This document shows, in pieces, positions 34,796 to 43,637 of a stretch of DNA of 64,000 bases (position 1 is the first letter of the stretch; each line of letters starts with the position of its first letter). A program made the translations under genes and the position numbers. The notes beneath the pieces were generated by a model. That model was not told the DNA's origin. It saw nothing but the letters and a program-made list of their open reading frames with translations, and did no database searches. This DNA comes from VYFG01 sp965213885 (GTDB taxonomy: Bacteria > Pseudomonadota > Gammaproteobacteria > Arenicellales > Poriferihabitantaceae): assembly GCA_965213885.1 (NCBI GenBank), contig OZ243919.1, positions 3,286,001 through 3,350,000 of the forward strand, given 5' to 3'.

Positions 34796-36043
34796 TCAGA
34801 TGATCGCCTTTTCCGCAAACGGCTCGCCAAGTTCGATCCGCCCGTAGCCGAAGGCCCCCAGGTCCAGCGAGCGGTACTCGCCCCAGACGATCCACTCGGC
34901 AAGGCCGCGGCCGATGGCGGGGGACTGCTGCAGGCCGTGCCCGGAGAAGCCGTTGACGAAGAGGAAATTGGTGACCGTGGTATGGGGTCCGACGATCGCG
35001 TTCTGGTCCAGGGTGTTGTAGGCGTAGTGGCCCACCCAGGAACGGACCAGCCGGATCGCGTCGAACTGGGGAATCCTGCGGGCCAGGGCGGGCCAGACCT
35101 TGTTCTCCCAGAGATCGTGGTCCGCCTCGAAGTCGTCGTAATCCACTGCCGGGTCCACGTCCGGCGGACAGCCGGCGAGGTAGTACCGCCCGTCCGAGCG
35201 CATGTGGACGCCGCTCGGGTCGATGGTGAGCGGCAGGTCCCGGTCCAGGGGTCTTGCAGCGTCGAAGATGAAGGTGTAGCGCTTGCGCGGTTCCACCGGG
35301 ATTTCGATGCCGGCCATGCGCGAGGTGCGCACCGCCCTCGGGCCGCTGGCATTGACTACGGCGCCGCAGCCGATGCGCTCGCCGGACTTCAGGGTCACGC
35401 CCTCCACTCGGTCGCCTGCCCGGCTTTTCGTCATCGCCACCACTTCGTTGGCAACGTATTCCGTACCGTGCTCCCGGGCCATGCGGCGCCACCAGTCGAA
35501 CAGGGATCCGCCGTCGAAATACCCCTCGTCCTTCGGGTTGTGGCTGCCCGCCACGATATCGTCGACACGGTAGAACGGGTACTCCGCCCGGATCTGCCCG
35601 GGATCCAGGATGCGGGTGGCGGCACCACAGGCCGCTTGCACCTGCTGGCTCGCGCGCAGGGTGTCGGCGAAGGTGTCATTGTCTGCGAGATAGAGGTAGC
35701 CGAAGCTCTGGAGTGCCAGTTCGGGCACCCGCGGGTCGCCGCCCAGGTATTCGCGGAAGTTCCTGACGTATTGCGCGGCGAACTGCGAGATGCGCACGTT
35801 GATCTCGGTGGAGAATTGCTGGCGCATGCAGCTGTTGGTATGGGATGTGGAACACAGCGCGTAGGTCGGGTCCCGTTCCACCACCAGCACGGTGCCGTCG
35901 AAATCCGGATTATCCATCAGGAACCAGGCTACGGCGGTGCCGTACATGGCCCCGCCGACGATGACGACGTCGTAATGCCGGCAGCGGGGGGAGTCGGTCG
36001 GGAAGGTTGTCATCGTTTGCTGCGGAATTTTCTGCGGTGACAT
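34796..36043 (-). CDS. FAD-dependent oxidoreductase, DAO/sarcosine-oxidase-like
   Basis: 415 residues if started at ATG 36043; another ATG at 36013 is equally possible, and neither has a strong ribosome-binding site. FAD motif VVIVGGAMYGTAVAWFLMD lies near residues 28-46. The C-terminal FVNGFSGHGLQQSPAIGRG is the characteristic DAO-family glycine stretch. It could oxidise the secondary amine left after Rieske demethylation (dimethylglycine, sarcosine or an N-methylated amino acid). It is 170 bp upstream of tctC on the same strand. Confidence 0.82.
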   Translation of the reverse strand: MSPQKIPQQTMTTFPTDSPRCRHYDVVIVGGAMYGTAVAWFLMDNPDFDGTVLVVERDPTYALCSTSHTNSCMRQQFSTEINVRISQFAAQYVRNFREYLGGDPRVPELALQSFGYLYLADNDTFADTLRASQQVQAACGAATRILDPGQIRAEYPFYRVDDIVAGSHNPKDEGYFDGGSLFDWWRRMAREHGTEYVANEVVAMTKSRAGDRVEGVTLKSGERIGCGAVVNASGPRAVRTSRMAGIEIPVEPRKRYTFIFDAARPLDRDLPLTIDPSGVHMRSDGRYYLAGCPPDVDPAVDYDDFEADHDLWENKVWPALARRIPQFDAIRLVRSWVGHYAYNTLDQNAIVGPHTTVTNFLFVNGFSGHGLQQSPAIGRGLAEWIVWGEYRSLDLGAFGYGRIELGEPFAEKAII

Positions 36044-36143
36044 GTTAACCCAGGTGTAACGACCGGAAGCCGGAAAACGGCTGATTCGGGTCCCTGCCCT
36101 TCTCCTGCCCGTGGATGCGGCGTGGTTGTCTTTTGAGCTGGAT

Positions 36144-38006
36144 TGTAGTGACATAATTATGTGAATGTGGGTTGAAATTCCCCGGGCCCGCCGCTATCCT
36201 CTCACCATGTTCATCCGGCGCGCCAAGACCCGAACCACCCGACGCGGCGACGTCTATTACACCTTCCGTCTGGTGCACAGCGAACGCCACGGGGACAAGG
36301 TGCGACAGCGCACCCTGCTCAACCTCGGCAGCGATTTCCCGATCGAGCGGCCGCACTGGCCCATGCTGTGTGCGCGAATCCGCCAGTTGCTCGACCGTCA
36401 GGAGGAACTGGTACCGCTGTCCTGCCCGCCGGAAATCGAGCGGCATGCCCACAACATCGCTGCGCAGCTTCTCCAGCACGCGCTGCCGGCCGCGGCCGGG
36501 CAACCGGATCTGTCCACGGTGGACGTGAACTCCCTGGAGCTGATCCGGCCACGTTCGGTGGGCGTCGAGGCGGTGGGGCTGTGGGCCGTGGAGCAGCTCG
36601 GCCTGGAGACCCTGCTGGGAGAACTGGGGTTGAACGGCGTGCAGCGATCGCTGGCGGTGGCCAGCATCATCGGACGCATGGCCCGGTCGGGTTCCGAGCG
36701 TGCGACCTGGCACTGGCTGTGCGAGCGCTCGGCCCTGGGGGAACTTCGGGATGTGGATTTCGGGCGCATGAGCGCGAAGCGCCTGCACCGGGTCTCCGAT
36801 GCCCTGCTTGCGCGGCGCGATGCGATCGAAGCCCATCTGCTCGGCCGGGTGACGGACCTCTTCGGACTTTCCCACACAGTGACGCTGTACGACCTGACCA
36901 ACACCTGTTTCGAGGGCGAAGCGGCGCAGCCCAAGGCCGAATGGGGCGACTCCAAGAACAAGCGCACGGACTGCCCGCTGCCGACTCTGGGGCTGGTGCT
37001 GGACGGCTCGGGGTTCGTGCGCCGTTCCGAGATGTTCTCGGGCGGGGTCAACGAGGTCACGACCCTGGCGCCGATGCTCGACGCCCTGCATGCCCCGGGG
37101 GACGCGCTCGTGGTGATGGACGCGGGGGTGGCCACCGAGGCCGATGTCGCCTGGCTGCGGGACAACGGTTACCGGTATCTGGTGGTCAGCCGGGAACGAA
37201 CCCGCCGCTTCGACCCGGACCTGGCGGTCGCCCTCAAGGCCCGCTCGCGCCAGAGTGTCCATGTCCAGAAGGTGGACGACGACGATGGTACGGAGACCCG
37301 GCTATACTGCTACTCCGAGGCCCGGGCGGAGAAGGAGCGGGGGATTGTCGAGCGCTTCTCGGCACGCCTGGAAGGCGAACTGCAGAAACTCAACGAGGGC
37401 CTGTCGCGGCCGCGCACCCGCAAGGGACTCGAGCAGGTCTGGCAGCGGATCGGCCGAATCCGGGAGCGAAGCCGCGGGGCCGGCGCCCACTACGCCATCG
37501 ATGTCATTCCCGATGACAGCGCCACCAGGGCCCGTGCGGTCACATGGGAGCGCAAGCCCCTGGCCTGCACCATGCACGCCCATCCCGGCGTCTACTGCCT
37601 GCGCACCAACGTCCGGGACTGGGACGAGGAGACCCTGTGGCGCACCTATACCACGCTCACCGACGTGGAAGCCGTGTTCCGCTCCCTCCAGTCCGAATCC
37701 GGCCAGCGACCCCATTTCCACCAGACCCAAGAACGCACCGAGGGTCATCTGTTCATCTCCGTGATCGCCTGCCAACTGGTGCAGACCATCCTCCGGCGGC
37801 TTGCCGGGCAGGGGGAGCACCATAGCTGGGCCAGCCTCCGGAGCATCCTCGAGGGCCAGCAGCGGGTCACCGCCGCCTTCCGGCGCAAGGACGGGCTTAC
37901 CCTGCATGTGCGCCAGGCCACCCGGGCTGAACAGCCGCTAGAAGCGATCTATCGGGCACTCGGTGCCGATCCGGCTCCCGGGGGCGTCAGGAAGATGATC
38001 ATCTGA
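36144..38006 (+). mobile_element. IS1634-type element, boundaries uncertain
   Basis: A likely left end is TGTAGTGACATAATTATG from 36144, which contains the perfect palindrome CATAATTATG (36152-36161). A matching right end was not found after the transposase, so right boundary and target duplication are unknown. The sequence after the stop is shared with the second copy up to 38439. Confidence 0.55.
36207..38006 (+). CDS. IS1634-family transposase, full length
   Basis: 599 residues from ATG 36207 (MFIRRAKTRTTRRGDVYYTF, the usual family start). DDE-type residues: the aspartates in LYDLTNTCFEGEA and VVMDAGVAT and the glutamate in DVEAVFRSLQSESG. The HFHQTQERTEGHLFISVIAC C-terminal part is typical of IS1634. 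No frameshift; it could be active. A 5'-truncated copy lies 5.2 kb downstream. Confidence 0.9.
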   Translation: MFIRRAKTRTTRRGDVYYTFRLVHSERHGDKVRQRTLLNLGSDFPIERPHWPMLCARIRQLLDRQEELVPLSCPPEIERHAHNIAAQLLQHALPAAAGQPDLSTVDVNSLELIRPRSVGVEAVGLWAVEQLGLETLLGELGLNGVQRSLAVASIIGRMARSGSERATWHWLCERSALGELRDVDFGRMSAKRLHRVSDALLARRDAIEAHLLGRVTDLFGLSHTVTLYDLTNTCFEGEAAQPKAEWGDSKNKRTDCPLPTLGLVLDGSGFVRRSEMFSGGVNEVTTLAPMLDALHAPGDALVVMDAGVATEADVAWLRDNGYRYLVVSRERTRRFDPDLAVALKARSRQSVHVQKVDDDDGTETRLYCYSEARAEKERGIVERFSARLEGELQKLNEGLSRPRTRKGLEQVWQRIGRIRERSRGAGAHYAIDVIPDDSATRARAVTWERKPLACTMHAHPGVYCLRTNVRDWDEETLWRTYTTLTDVEAVFRSLQSESGQRPHFHQTQERTEGHLFISVIACQLVQTILRRLAGQGEHHSWASLRSILEGQQRVTAAFRRKDGLTLHVRQATRAEQPLEAIYRALGADPAPGGVRKMII

Positions 38007-38439
38007 GGTCGATAGAACCGAAAAAGACCGGAATGGAATGCCAGACGAAAAATACCGTCCTCTGTCTCATTGATGGACCATGGATTCTGGTGATCGGCTT
38101 CCCGATGTCATGCCCGAGGCTGTATCCTGATTGATCGCGGATGCAAAATACAACCGGCTGCCTGCGGTTCCGCTTGGGGTGGCCAAGGACGATTCCCTCT
38201 ACTCAATTTGCGCAACGCGGTGCTCACGCCCATCCCATCATCGAGCCCGCCACCGCTGAAATCAGGTACGATCGATTGTCGAGCCGCATCGAATGCCCTG
38301 CCTTTGTGCCCGTTGGAGCATGCAGGTGTGCGCCCCTGATTCCGAAAGGTTTGCCCAGGCTGTCCGCCGGATGGGCGGCATTCCCGGGGCTGATGTTCTG
38401 CATCGGGTTCAGCCTGATCCGGATGTTTCCCTGAGGTCG
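36987..38439. repeat. 1,453-bp direct repeat, copy 1
   Basis: From inside the transposase gene to 432 bp past its stop codon, this sequence recurs at 42185-43637 at a constant offset of 5,198 bp. I noted only a handful of substitutions, for example GTC/ATC in one codon and TT/CC near 38207. It ends sharply at CTGAGGTCG. Confidence 0.93.
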
Positions 38440-38690
38440 TGCACCACAACGGCGGTCACTTCAATCTGCGCTGGCGTGGGGATGCGGGCGACGGTGGCGT
38501 TCCGGTGTTTTTCGAACTCACCACCACCGCTCGGGGCCGTCTTGCGTTAGCGACACTTCCCACTTCCGTGCGACGGTGCCTGGAGCTGAACCTCACCTCC
38601 AGTACCTGCCGGCACGAGCTGCGGAGACTGCGCGATTACCTTTTCAATCTGGACGTACTGCGCGACGGTGAACAAGAAAACGCGCGTTGA
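38439..38690 (+). pseudogene. C-terminal fragment of a conjugative-element protein
   Basis: An open frame of 83 codons begins only at the repeat junction. HFNLRWRGDAGDGG and CRHELRRLRDYLFNLDVLR look like the tail of a larger protein. Position directly before ssb suggests one of the hypothetical proteins (DUF3158 or PFL_4669 type) that precede ssb in integrative conjugative elements. This rests on gene order more than sequence. Confidence 0.4.
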
Positions 38691-38712
38691 ATGGAAAGAC
38701 GGTTATAGCTGT

Positions 38713-38748
38713 GCGCTCCAAGGCGCTCCAAGGCGCTCCAAGGCGCTC
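38713..38748. repeat. Tandem 10-bp repeat, 3.6 units
   Basis: GCGCTCCAAG is repeated three times plus six bases, 43 bp upstream of the ssb start. It is perfect, so of recent origin by slippage, or functional spacing. Confidence 0.85.
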
Positions 38749-38791
38749 GTGGTGCCATGGTAGTGACTATCCAACCCCAGGAGGAGTTGAA

Positions 38792-39185
38792 ATGAATAGC
38801 TTGTTCAGTGGTACCGGCCATTTGGGCAACGTCCTCCGATTTGAAGTATTTCGATGTGAACGGCGAGAAGCGGCCTGTGGCTGGCATGCGGATCTTTTTC
38901 GATCGCCGTGTCAAACAGGAGGACGGCAACTATGCCGACAATGGCGGTTCCTGGGTGACCGCCAGCATCTGGGGTTGGCGCGCCGAGGTGGCGGCAAAGC
39001 TGCTGCCCAAGGGTGCCCGCATCTTCGCCCGTGGCCACTTGCGTGAAGAGACTTGGGAAGACGACCAGAACGAGCAGCATACCCAGCTGCGCCTCGACGC
39101 GGACTATCTCACGGTGGATCTGCTGTGCGTCGACACCCTGTCCATGCGCACCAAGGTCGACCCGCCAGACGATGATGCAGTTTGA
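38792..39185 (+). pseudogene. ssb: Single-stranded DNA-binding protein, frameshifted
   Basis: ATG 38792 has a strong GGAGG. The first frame reads MNSLFSGTGHLGN, then a one-base shift near 38830 moves the rest into another frame. There the OB fold continues: LKYFDVNGEKRPVAGMRIFF, GGSWVTASIWGWRAE and the acidic end DPPDDDAV. Length is about 130 residues, as for ICE-type SSBs. Unless the shift is a sequencing error, only a 37-residue nonsense product would be made. Confidence 0.75.
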
Positions 39186-39213
39186 CACCTGCAACTGAAC
39201 ACTGCGGGTATCC

Positions 39214-40120
39214 ATGGAAATCGCGTCTGACAACAGACCCCACGCCATGAACGACACCCCCGGGATGGACCAGCCGAATCAGTGCGCCATGTGGCACAAC
39301 GCAGCGAAGGCCCATGAGGGGGGCCTGCGGCAGCTCGATGTGGATCTACTTCGCCCGGGGCGTTACCAGCCCCGGCGCACATTCGCGCCCGAAGCGCTGG
39401 TGAGTCTGGCCGAATCCATCCGCGTCGAGGACGTGGTGCAGCCGATCATCGTCCGACCCCTCCCGGGTGCCGCTCCACAGCGGTACGAGATCATCGCCGG
39501 CGAACGCTGCTGGCGTGCCGTCCAACTGGCCGGGCTCCAGCAGGTTCCTGCCCTGGGGCGACACGCCGACGACCACTCCACCCTGCTTCAGGTCCTGGTG
39601 GAGAACATCCAGCGCGAGGACATCAATCCCGTGGAAACGGCGTGCGGCGTAGATACAGTTGATCGGTGAGTTGCAACTGACCCACCTCGAGGCCGCCTGC
39701 CGGCTCGGCCGATCCCGTGATGCCACAACGCATCTGCCGCGGATCCTGAAACGGGAACCCTCGGTCCTGGCCCAGGTCGAGGACGGCCGACTCAGTCCCG
39801 GACACGCCAAACTGTTGGTGGGTCTGCCACAGGCCATGCAACTCAGCCTGACCCGGATCACCGTCAGTAAGGGTCTGTCGGTTCGGGCGCTGGGGCGGCG
39901 CATTCGTTCTCTGAACAGCAACCCCAAACCGTCGACCGAGACCCACACGCGGCGTGATGCCGACCTCGTACGCCTGGAGCAGCAGGTCGGTGAAATCGTC
40001 GGGACGGAAACCCGAATCGACTTTGCAGCGGACCGGGGCCAGGGCCGGATCGCGTTCACCTTACACTCCCTTGGGGCCTTGGAGGGGATACTGGAGCGGC
40101 TGGGCTATGAACGGGATTGA
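39214..40120 (+). pseudogene. ParB-like partition protein, frameshifted
   Basis: The first frame (from ATG 39214 or 39247) has the ParB nuclease-like domain: RPGRYQPRRTF, LAESIRVEDVVQPIIVRP, YEIIAGERCWRAVQLAG, LVENIQREDINPVE. It is cut by a stop at 39667-39669. The next frame (from about 39659) resumes with IGELQLTHLEAACRLGRSRDATT, the helix-turn-helix and C-terminal part. The break falls in the linker where intact ParB reads ENIQRxxLNPxEEA. With the broken ssb this indicates a decayed mobile element. Confidence 0.8.
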
Positions 40121-40242
40121 CCCCGGTGCCAGCTCGGATCTATGGCGCCAATCCGATCTTGATGGTGCTTCGCATCGCCCTCACATCCCCAATCATATGC
40201 ATATCTATTGCTTTCCCGTCTGCTTTTGAATATAAGCGGGGA

Positions 40243-41061
40243 ATGAACGCTCTGGACCGATACCTCGACGATCAGCTTTCTCGCGGCCGTGGATACTTCA
40301 CTCGGGAGGAGGCACGGGTGGCGCTGGGCCTGACTGCGGAGGCATTCCTTGCCGCCGCCGGTCGATTGGCCAGGAAGCAGCGCCTGGTGAGTCCTCGGCG
40401 CGGCTTCTATCTGATCCTGCGGCCCGAGGATCGTATCAGCGGGGCGCCCGACCCGGTACGTTGGATCGAGCCGCTGATGGACTACCTGGGCCTCGACTAT
40501 CGAATCTCCTTGTTGCGCGCGGCAGCTTTCCACGGCGCCTCGCACCAGGCCGCCATGGTGTTTCAGGTCATCGTCCCGAAGCAGCTCCGGGCATTCGGTA
40601 TCGGCCGCCACCGGCTCCAGTTCATCTACCAGGCTCCCGCGGCCTTCGCCAAGACCAACCTGCCCGATCGGCTCGGGCAGATGAAAAGCGAAGCGGGTTT
40701 CGCCAAGGTGGCCGGTGTGGAGCTGACCCTGCTGGATTGCGCCCGTTACTTCCACAAGGCGACCGGCATCAATGGCGTGGCACAGATTGCAAAGGACATC
40801 GGCGCTAGCGCCGACCCCCGCAAGTTGGCAAATGCCGCCGGGGTCTACGAGAACGCCGCCGTGCGTCGGCTCGGGTATCTGCTGGAACGCGCCGGACACG
40901 CGCACCAGGCCAAGGCCCTGGTACCATTCGCCCGGAAAGCTAAATCGATCAAGCCCTTGAACCCCTCCGTCAAGCCGGTCACCGAATCCCTGGCTGGTCT
41001 GCACGAACGGGACGTCAAGTGGATGCTCGTCATCAATGAACCTGTGGAGATCGATTATTGA
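40243..41061 (+). CDS. abiEi: Type IV toxin-antitoxin antitoxin/repressor AbiEi
   Basis: 272 residues from ATG 40243. An N-terminal winged helix (YFTREEARVALGLTAEAFLAAAGRLARKQRLVSPRRGFYLI, shown in parts) precedes the AbiEi C-terminal antitoxin domain (VIVPKQLRAFGIGRHRLQFI; ELTLLDCARYFHKATGING). AbiEi represses its own promoter and counteracts AbiEii. The TTGA overlap with the toxin gene couples them. Both genes are intact although all neighbours in this segment are broken. Confidence 0.85.
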   Translation: MNALDRYLDDQLSRGRGYFTREEARVALGLTAEAFLAAAGRLARKQRLVSPRRGFYLILRPEDRISGAPDPVRWIEPLMDYLGLDYRISLLRAAAFHGASHQAAMVFQVIVPKQLRAFGIGRHRLQFIYQAPAAFAKTNLPDRLGQMKSEAGFAKVAGVELTLLDCARYFHKATGINGVAQIAKDIGASADPRKLANAAGVYENAAVRRLGYLLERAGHAHQAKALVPFARKAKSIKPLNPSVKPVTESLAGLHERDVKWMLVINEPVEIDY

Positions 41062-41945
41062 TCCCGACATCCTATCTTCAAGAGTGGAGTGCCACGGCGC
41101 CCTGGCCCGACGCGCGCCAGATTGAGCAGGATCTGATTATCTCTCGGGCGCTTTGCGATCTGTTCAGTTCATCGGCGTTGGCGGGCAAGATCGCCTTTCG
41201 CGGAGGCACCGCAATCAACAAGCTGCTGTTCCGTCATCCACTGCGTTACTCGGAAGACATCGACCTGGTTCAAACACAGCCGGAGGCTATCGGCTCCACG
41301 GTCGATGCCATTCGTGATGCGCTCTCCTGGTTGGGCAAGTGCAATCGCGCCCAAGCCGGACACTCGATGCGCCTGATTTTCCGGTTCGCGCCCGAAGTCG
41401 ATCCTGAAGCCATTCTCAAACTGAAGGTCGAGATCAATACCCGGGAGCACCATAGCCTGTACGGTACCAAGACGTATCCCTTCGAGGTTGATAACCGCTG
41501 GCACCGGGCAAGCACCGAGATAGCATCCTTCGAGCCCGAGGAGCTCTTCGGCACCAAGCTTCGAGCACTGCTGCAGCGGCGCAAGAACCGTGACCTGTTC
41601 GACCTGTACGAGGGGCTCAGGCAACTCTCGATGAACACCGACAAGCTCATCGCCTGCTTCGCGCATTACCTCGCCTTCGAGGGTAAGGCAATCACGCGCG
41701 CTGTCGCCGAGCTGCGGATGCTGGAGAAGCTTGGACGGAGTCTGACAGAGGATATTGCACCGCTGCTTCCTGCCGGCATCTCATTTACGGATAACGATGC
41801 CATCGACGCGTTCAATACGATCTGGACGGAACTCGTTGCCAGAATCGAAGGTGATCCATGGAAGCTTACGAGCAAGGTTGTGGACGAGCTTCGCCAGAAG
41901 AGGCATCCGAACCTACTTGGCGGGGGCTCTGCGTCACCAGTGTAG
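41058..41945 (+). CDS. abiEii: Type IV toxin AbiEii, nucleotidyltransferase
   Basis: 295 residues starting at TTG 41058, inside the antitoxin stop. Motifs: IAFRGGTAINKLLF (substrate loop), RYSEDIDLVQ (catalytic D-x-D) and LKVEINTREHH with FGTKLRALLQRRKNRDLFDLYE in the later core. AbiEii enzymes arrest growth by modifying RNA 3' ends, and the pair aborts phage infection in lactococci and streptococci. All catalytic motifs are present. Confidence 0.87.
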   Translation: MIPTSYLQEWSATAPWPDARQIEQDLIISRALCDLFSSSALAGKIAFRGGTAINKLLFRHPLRYSEDIDLVQTQPEAIGSTVDAIRDALSWLGKCNRAQAGHSMRLIFRFAPEVDPEAILKLKVEINTREHHSLYGTKTYPFEVDNRWHRASTEIASFEPEELFGTKLRALLQRRKNRDLFDLYEGLRQLSMNTDKLIACFAHYLAFEGKAITRAVAELRMLEKLGRSLTEDIAPLLPAGISFTDNDAIDAFNTIWTELVARIEGDPWKLTSKVVDELRQKRHPNLLGGGSASPV

Positions 41946-42184
41946 GCAATCGACACTGGATACGGAAAACTGTATCGAATCGCCGATAACGTATTGCCAT
42001 TGATGCGCCTGTCCTCCCTGTTGGATTCAAGGTAGTTGCACCGCCACCGTTGCGGACTCAACGCTACCCTTGCCGGCTCTCGCCGGTGCCCATGCGCCTT
42101 GGCCGGATCGTGCAACAGGCGCAGCGGCCTGAAGGCCGTCGATCCATTTTTCATCCACCCTACCGGGGAAAGTCATTCCCCGTC

Positions 42185-43204
42185 CTGGGGCTGGTGCTGG
42201 ACGGCTCGGGGTTCGTGCGCCGTTCCGAGATGTTCTCGGGCGGGGTCAACGAGGTCACGATCCTGGCGCCGATGCTCGACGCCCTGCATGCCCCGGGGGA
42301 CGCGCTCGTGGTGATGGACGCGGGGGTGGCCACCGAGGCCGATGTCGCCTGGCTGCGGGACAACGGTTACCGGTATCTGGTGGTCAGCCGGGAACGAACC
42401 CGCCGCTTCGACCCGGACCTGGCGGTCGCCCTCAAGGCCCGCTCGCGCCAGAGTGTCCATATCCAGAAGGTGGACGACGACGATGGTACGGAGACCCGGC
42501 TATACTGCTACTCCGAGGCCCGGGCGGAGAAGGAGCGGGGGATTGTCGAGCGCTTCTCGGCACGCCTGGAAGGCGAACTGCAGAAACTCAACGAGGGCCT
42601 GTCGCGGCCGCGCACCCGCAAGGGACTCGAGCAGGTCTGGCAGCGGATCGGCCGAATCCGGGAGCGAAGCCGCGGGGCCGGCGCCCACTACGCCATCGAT
42701 GTCATTCCCGATGACAGCGCCACCAGGGCCCGTGCGGTCACATGGGAGCGCAAGCCCCTGGCCTGCACCATGCACGCCCATCCCGGCGTCTACTGCCTGC
42801 GCACCAACGTCCGGGACTGGGACGAGGAGACCCTGTGGCGCACCTATACCACGCTCACCGACGTGGAAGCCGTGTTCCGCTCCCTCCAGTCCGAATCCGG
42901 CCAGCGACCCCATTTCCACCAGACCCAAGAACGCACCGAGGGTCATCTGTTCATCTCCGTGATCGCCTGCCAACTGGTGCAGACCATCCTCCGGCGGCTT
43001 GCCGGGCAGGGGGAGCACCATAGCTGGGCCAGCCTCCGGAGCATCCTCGAGGGCCAGCAGCGGGTCACCGCCGCCTTCCGGCGCAAGGACGGGCTTACCC
43101 TGCATGTGCGCCAGGCCACCCGGGCTGAACAGCCGCTAGAAGCGATCTATCGGGCACTCGGTGCCGATCCGGCTCCCGGGGGCGTCAGGAAGATGATCAT
43201 CTGA
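42185..43204 (+). pseudogene. IS1634-family transposase, 5'-truncated second copy
   Basis: Identical in frame to the C-terminal 339 residues of the full transposase, with two amino-acid changes noticed (T to I, V to I). It is joined at 42185 to unrelated sequence, making a chimeric frame open from 42050. The N-terminal domain and first catalytic aspartate are missing, so it cannot transpose itself. Confidence 0.9.
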
Positions 43205-43637
43205 GGTCGATAGAACCGAAAAAGACCGGAATGGAATGCCAGACGAAAAATACCGTCCTCTGTCTCATTGATGGACCATGGATTCTGGTGATCGGCTTCC
43301 CGATGTCATGCCCGAGGCTGTATCCTGATTGATCGCGGATGCAAAATACAACCGGCTGCCTGCGGTTCCGCTTGGGGTGGCCAAGGACGATTCCCTCTAC
43401 TCAATCCGCGCAACGCGGTGCTCACGCCCATCCCATCATCGAGCCCGCCACCGCTGAAATCAGGTACGATCGATTGTCGAGCCGCATCGAATGCCCTGCC
43501 TTTGTGCCCGTTGGAGCATGCAGGTGTGCGCCCCTGATTCCGAAAGGTTTGCCCAGGCTGTCCGCCGGATGGGCGGCATTCCCGGGGCTGATGTTCTGCA
43601 TCGGGTTCAGCCTGATCCGGATGTTTCCCTGAGGTCG
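42185..43637. repeat. 1,453-bp direct repeat, copy 2
   Basis: Partner of 36987-38439, same orientation. Its right end at 43637 cuts into the 3' end of the ChaN-like gene. Confidence 0.93.

Noticed and set aside
38012..38430. Calling the 419-bp segment a MITE outright.
   Set aside because: The flanking 9-bp repeats are suggestive, but I could not find terminal inverted repeats, so it is reported only as an observation.
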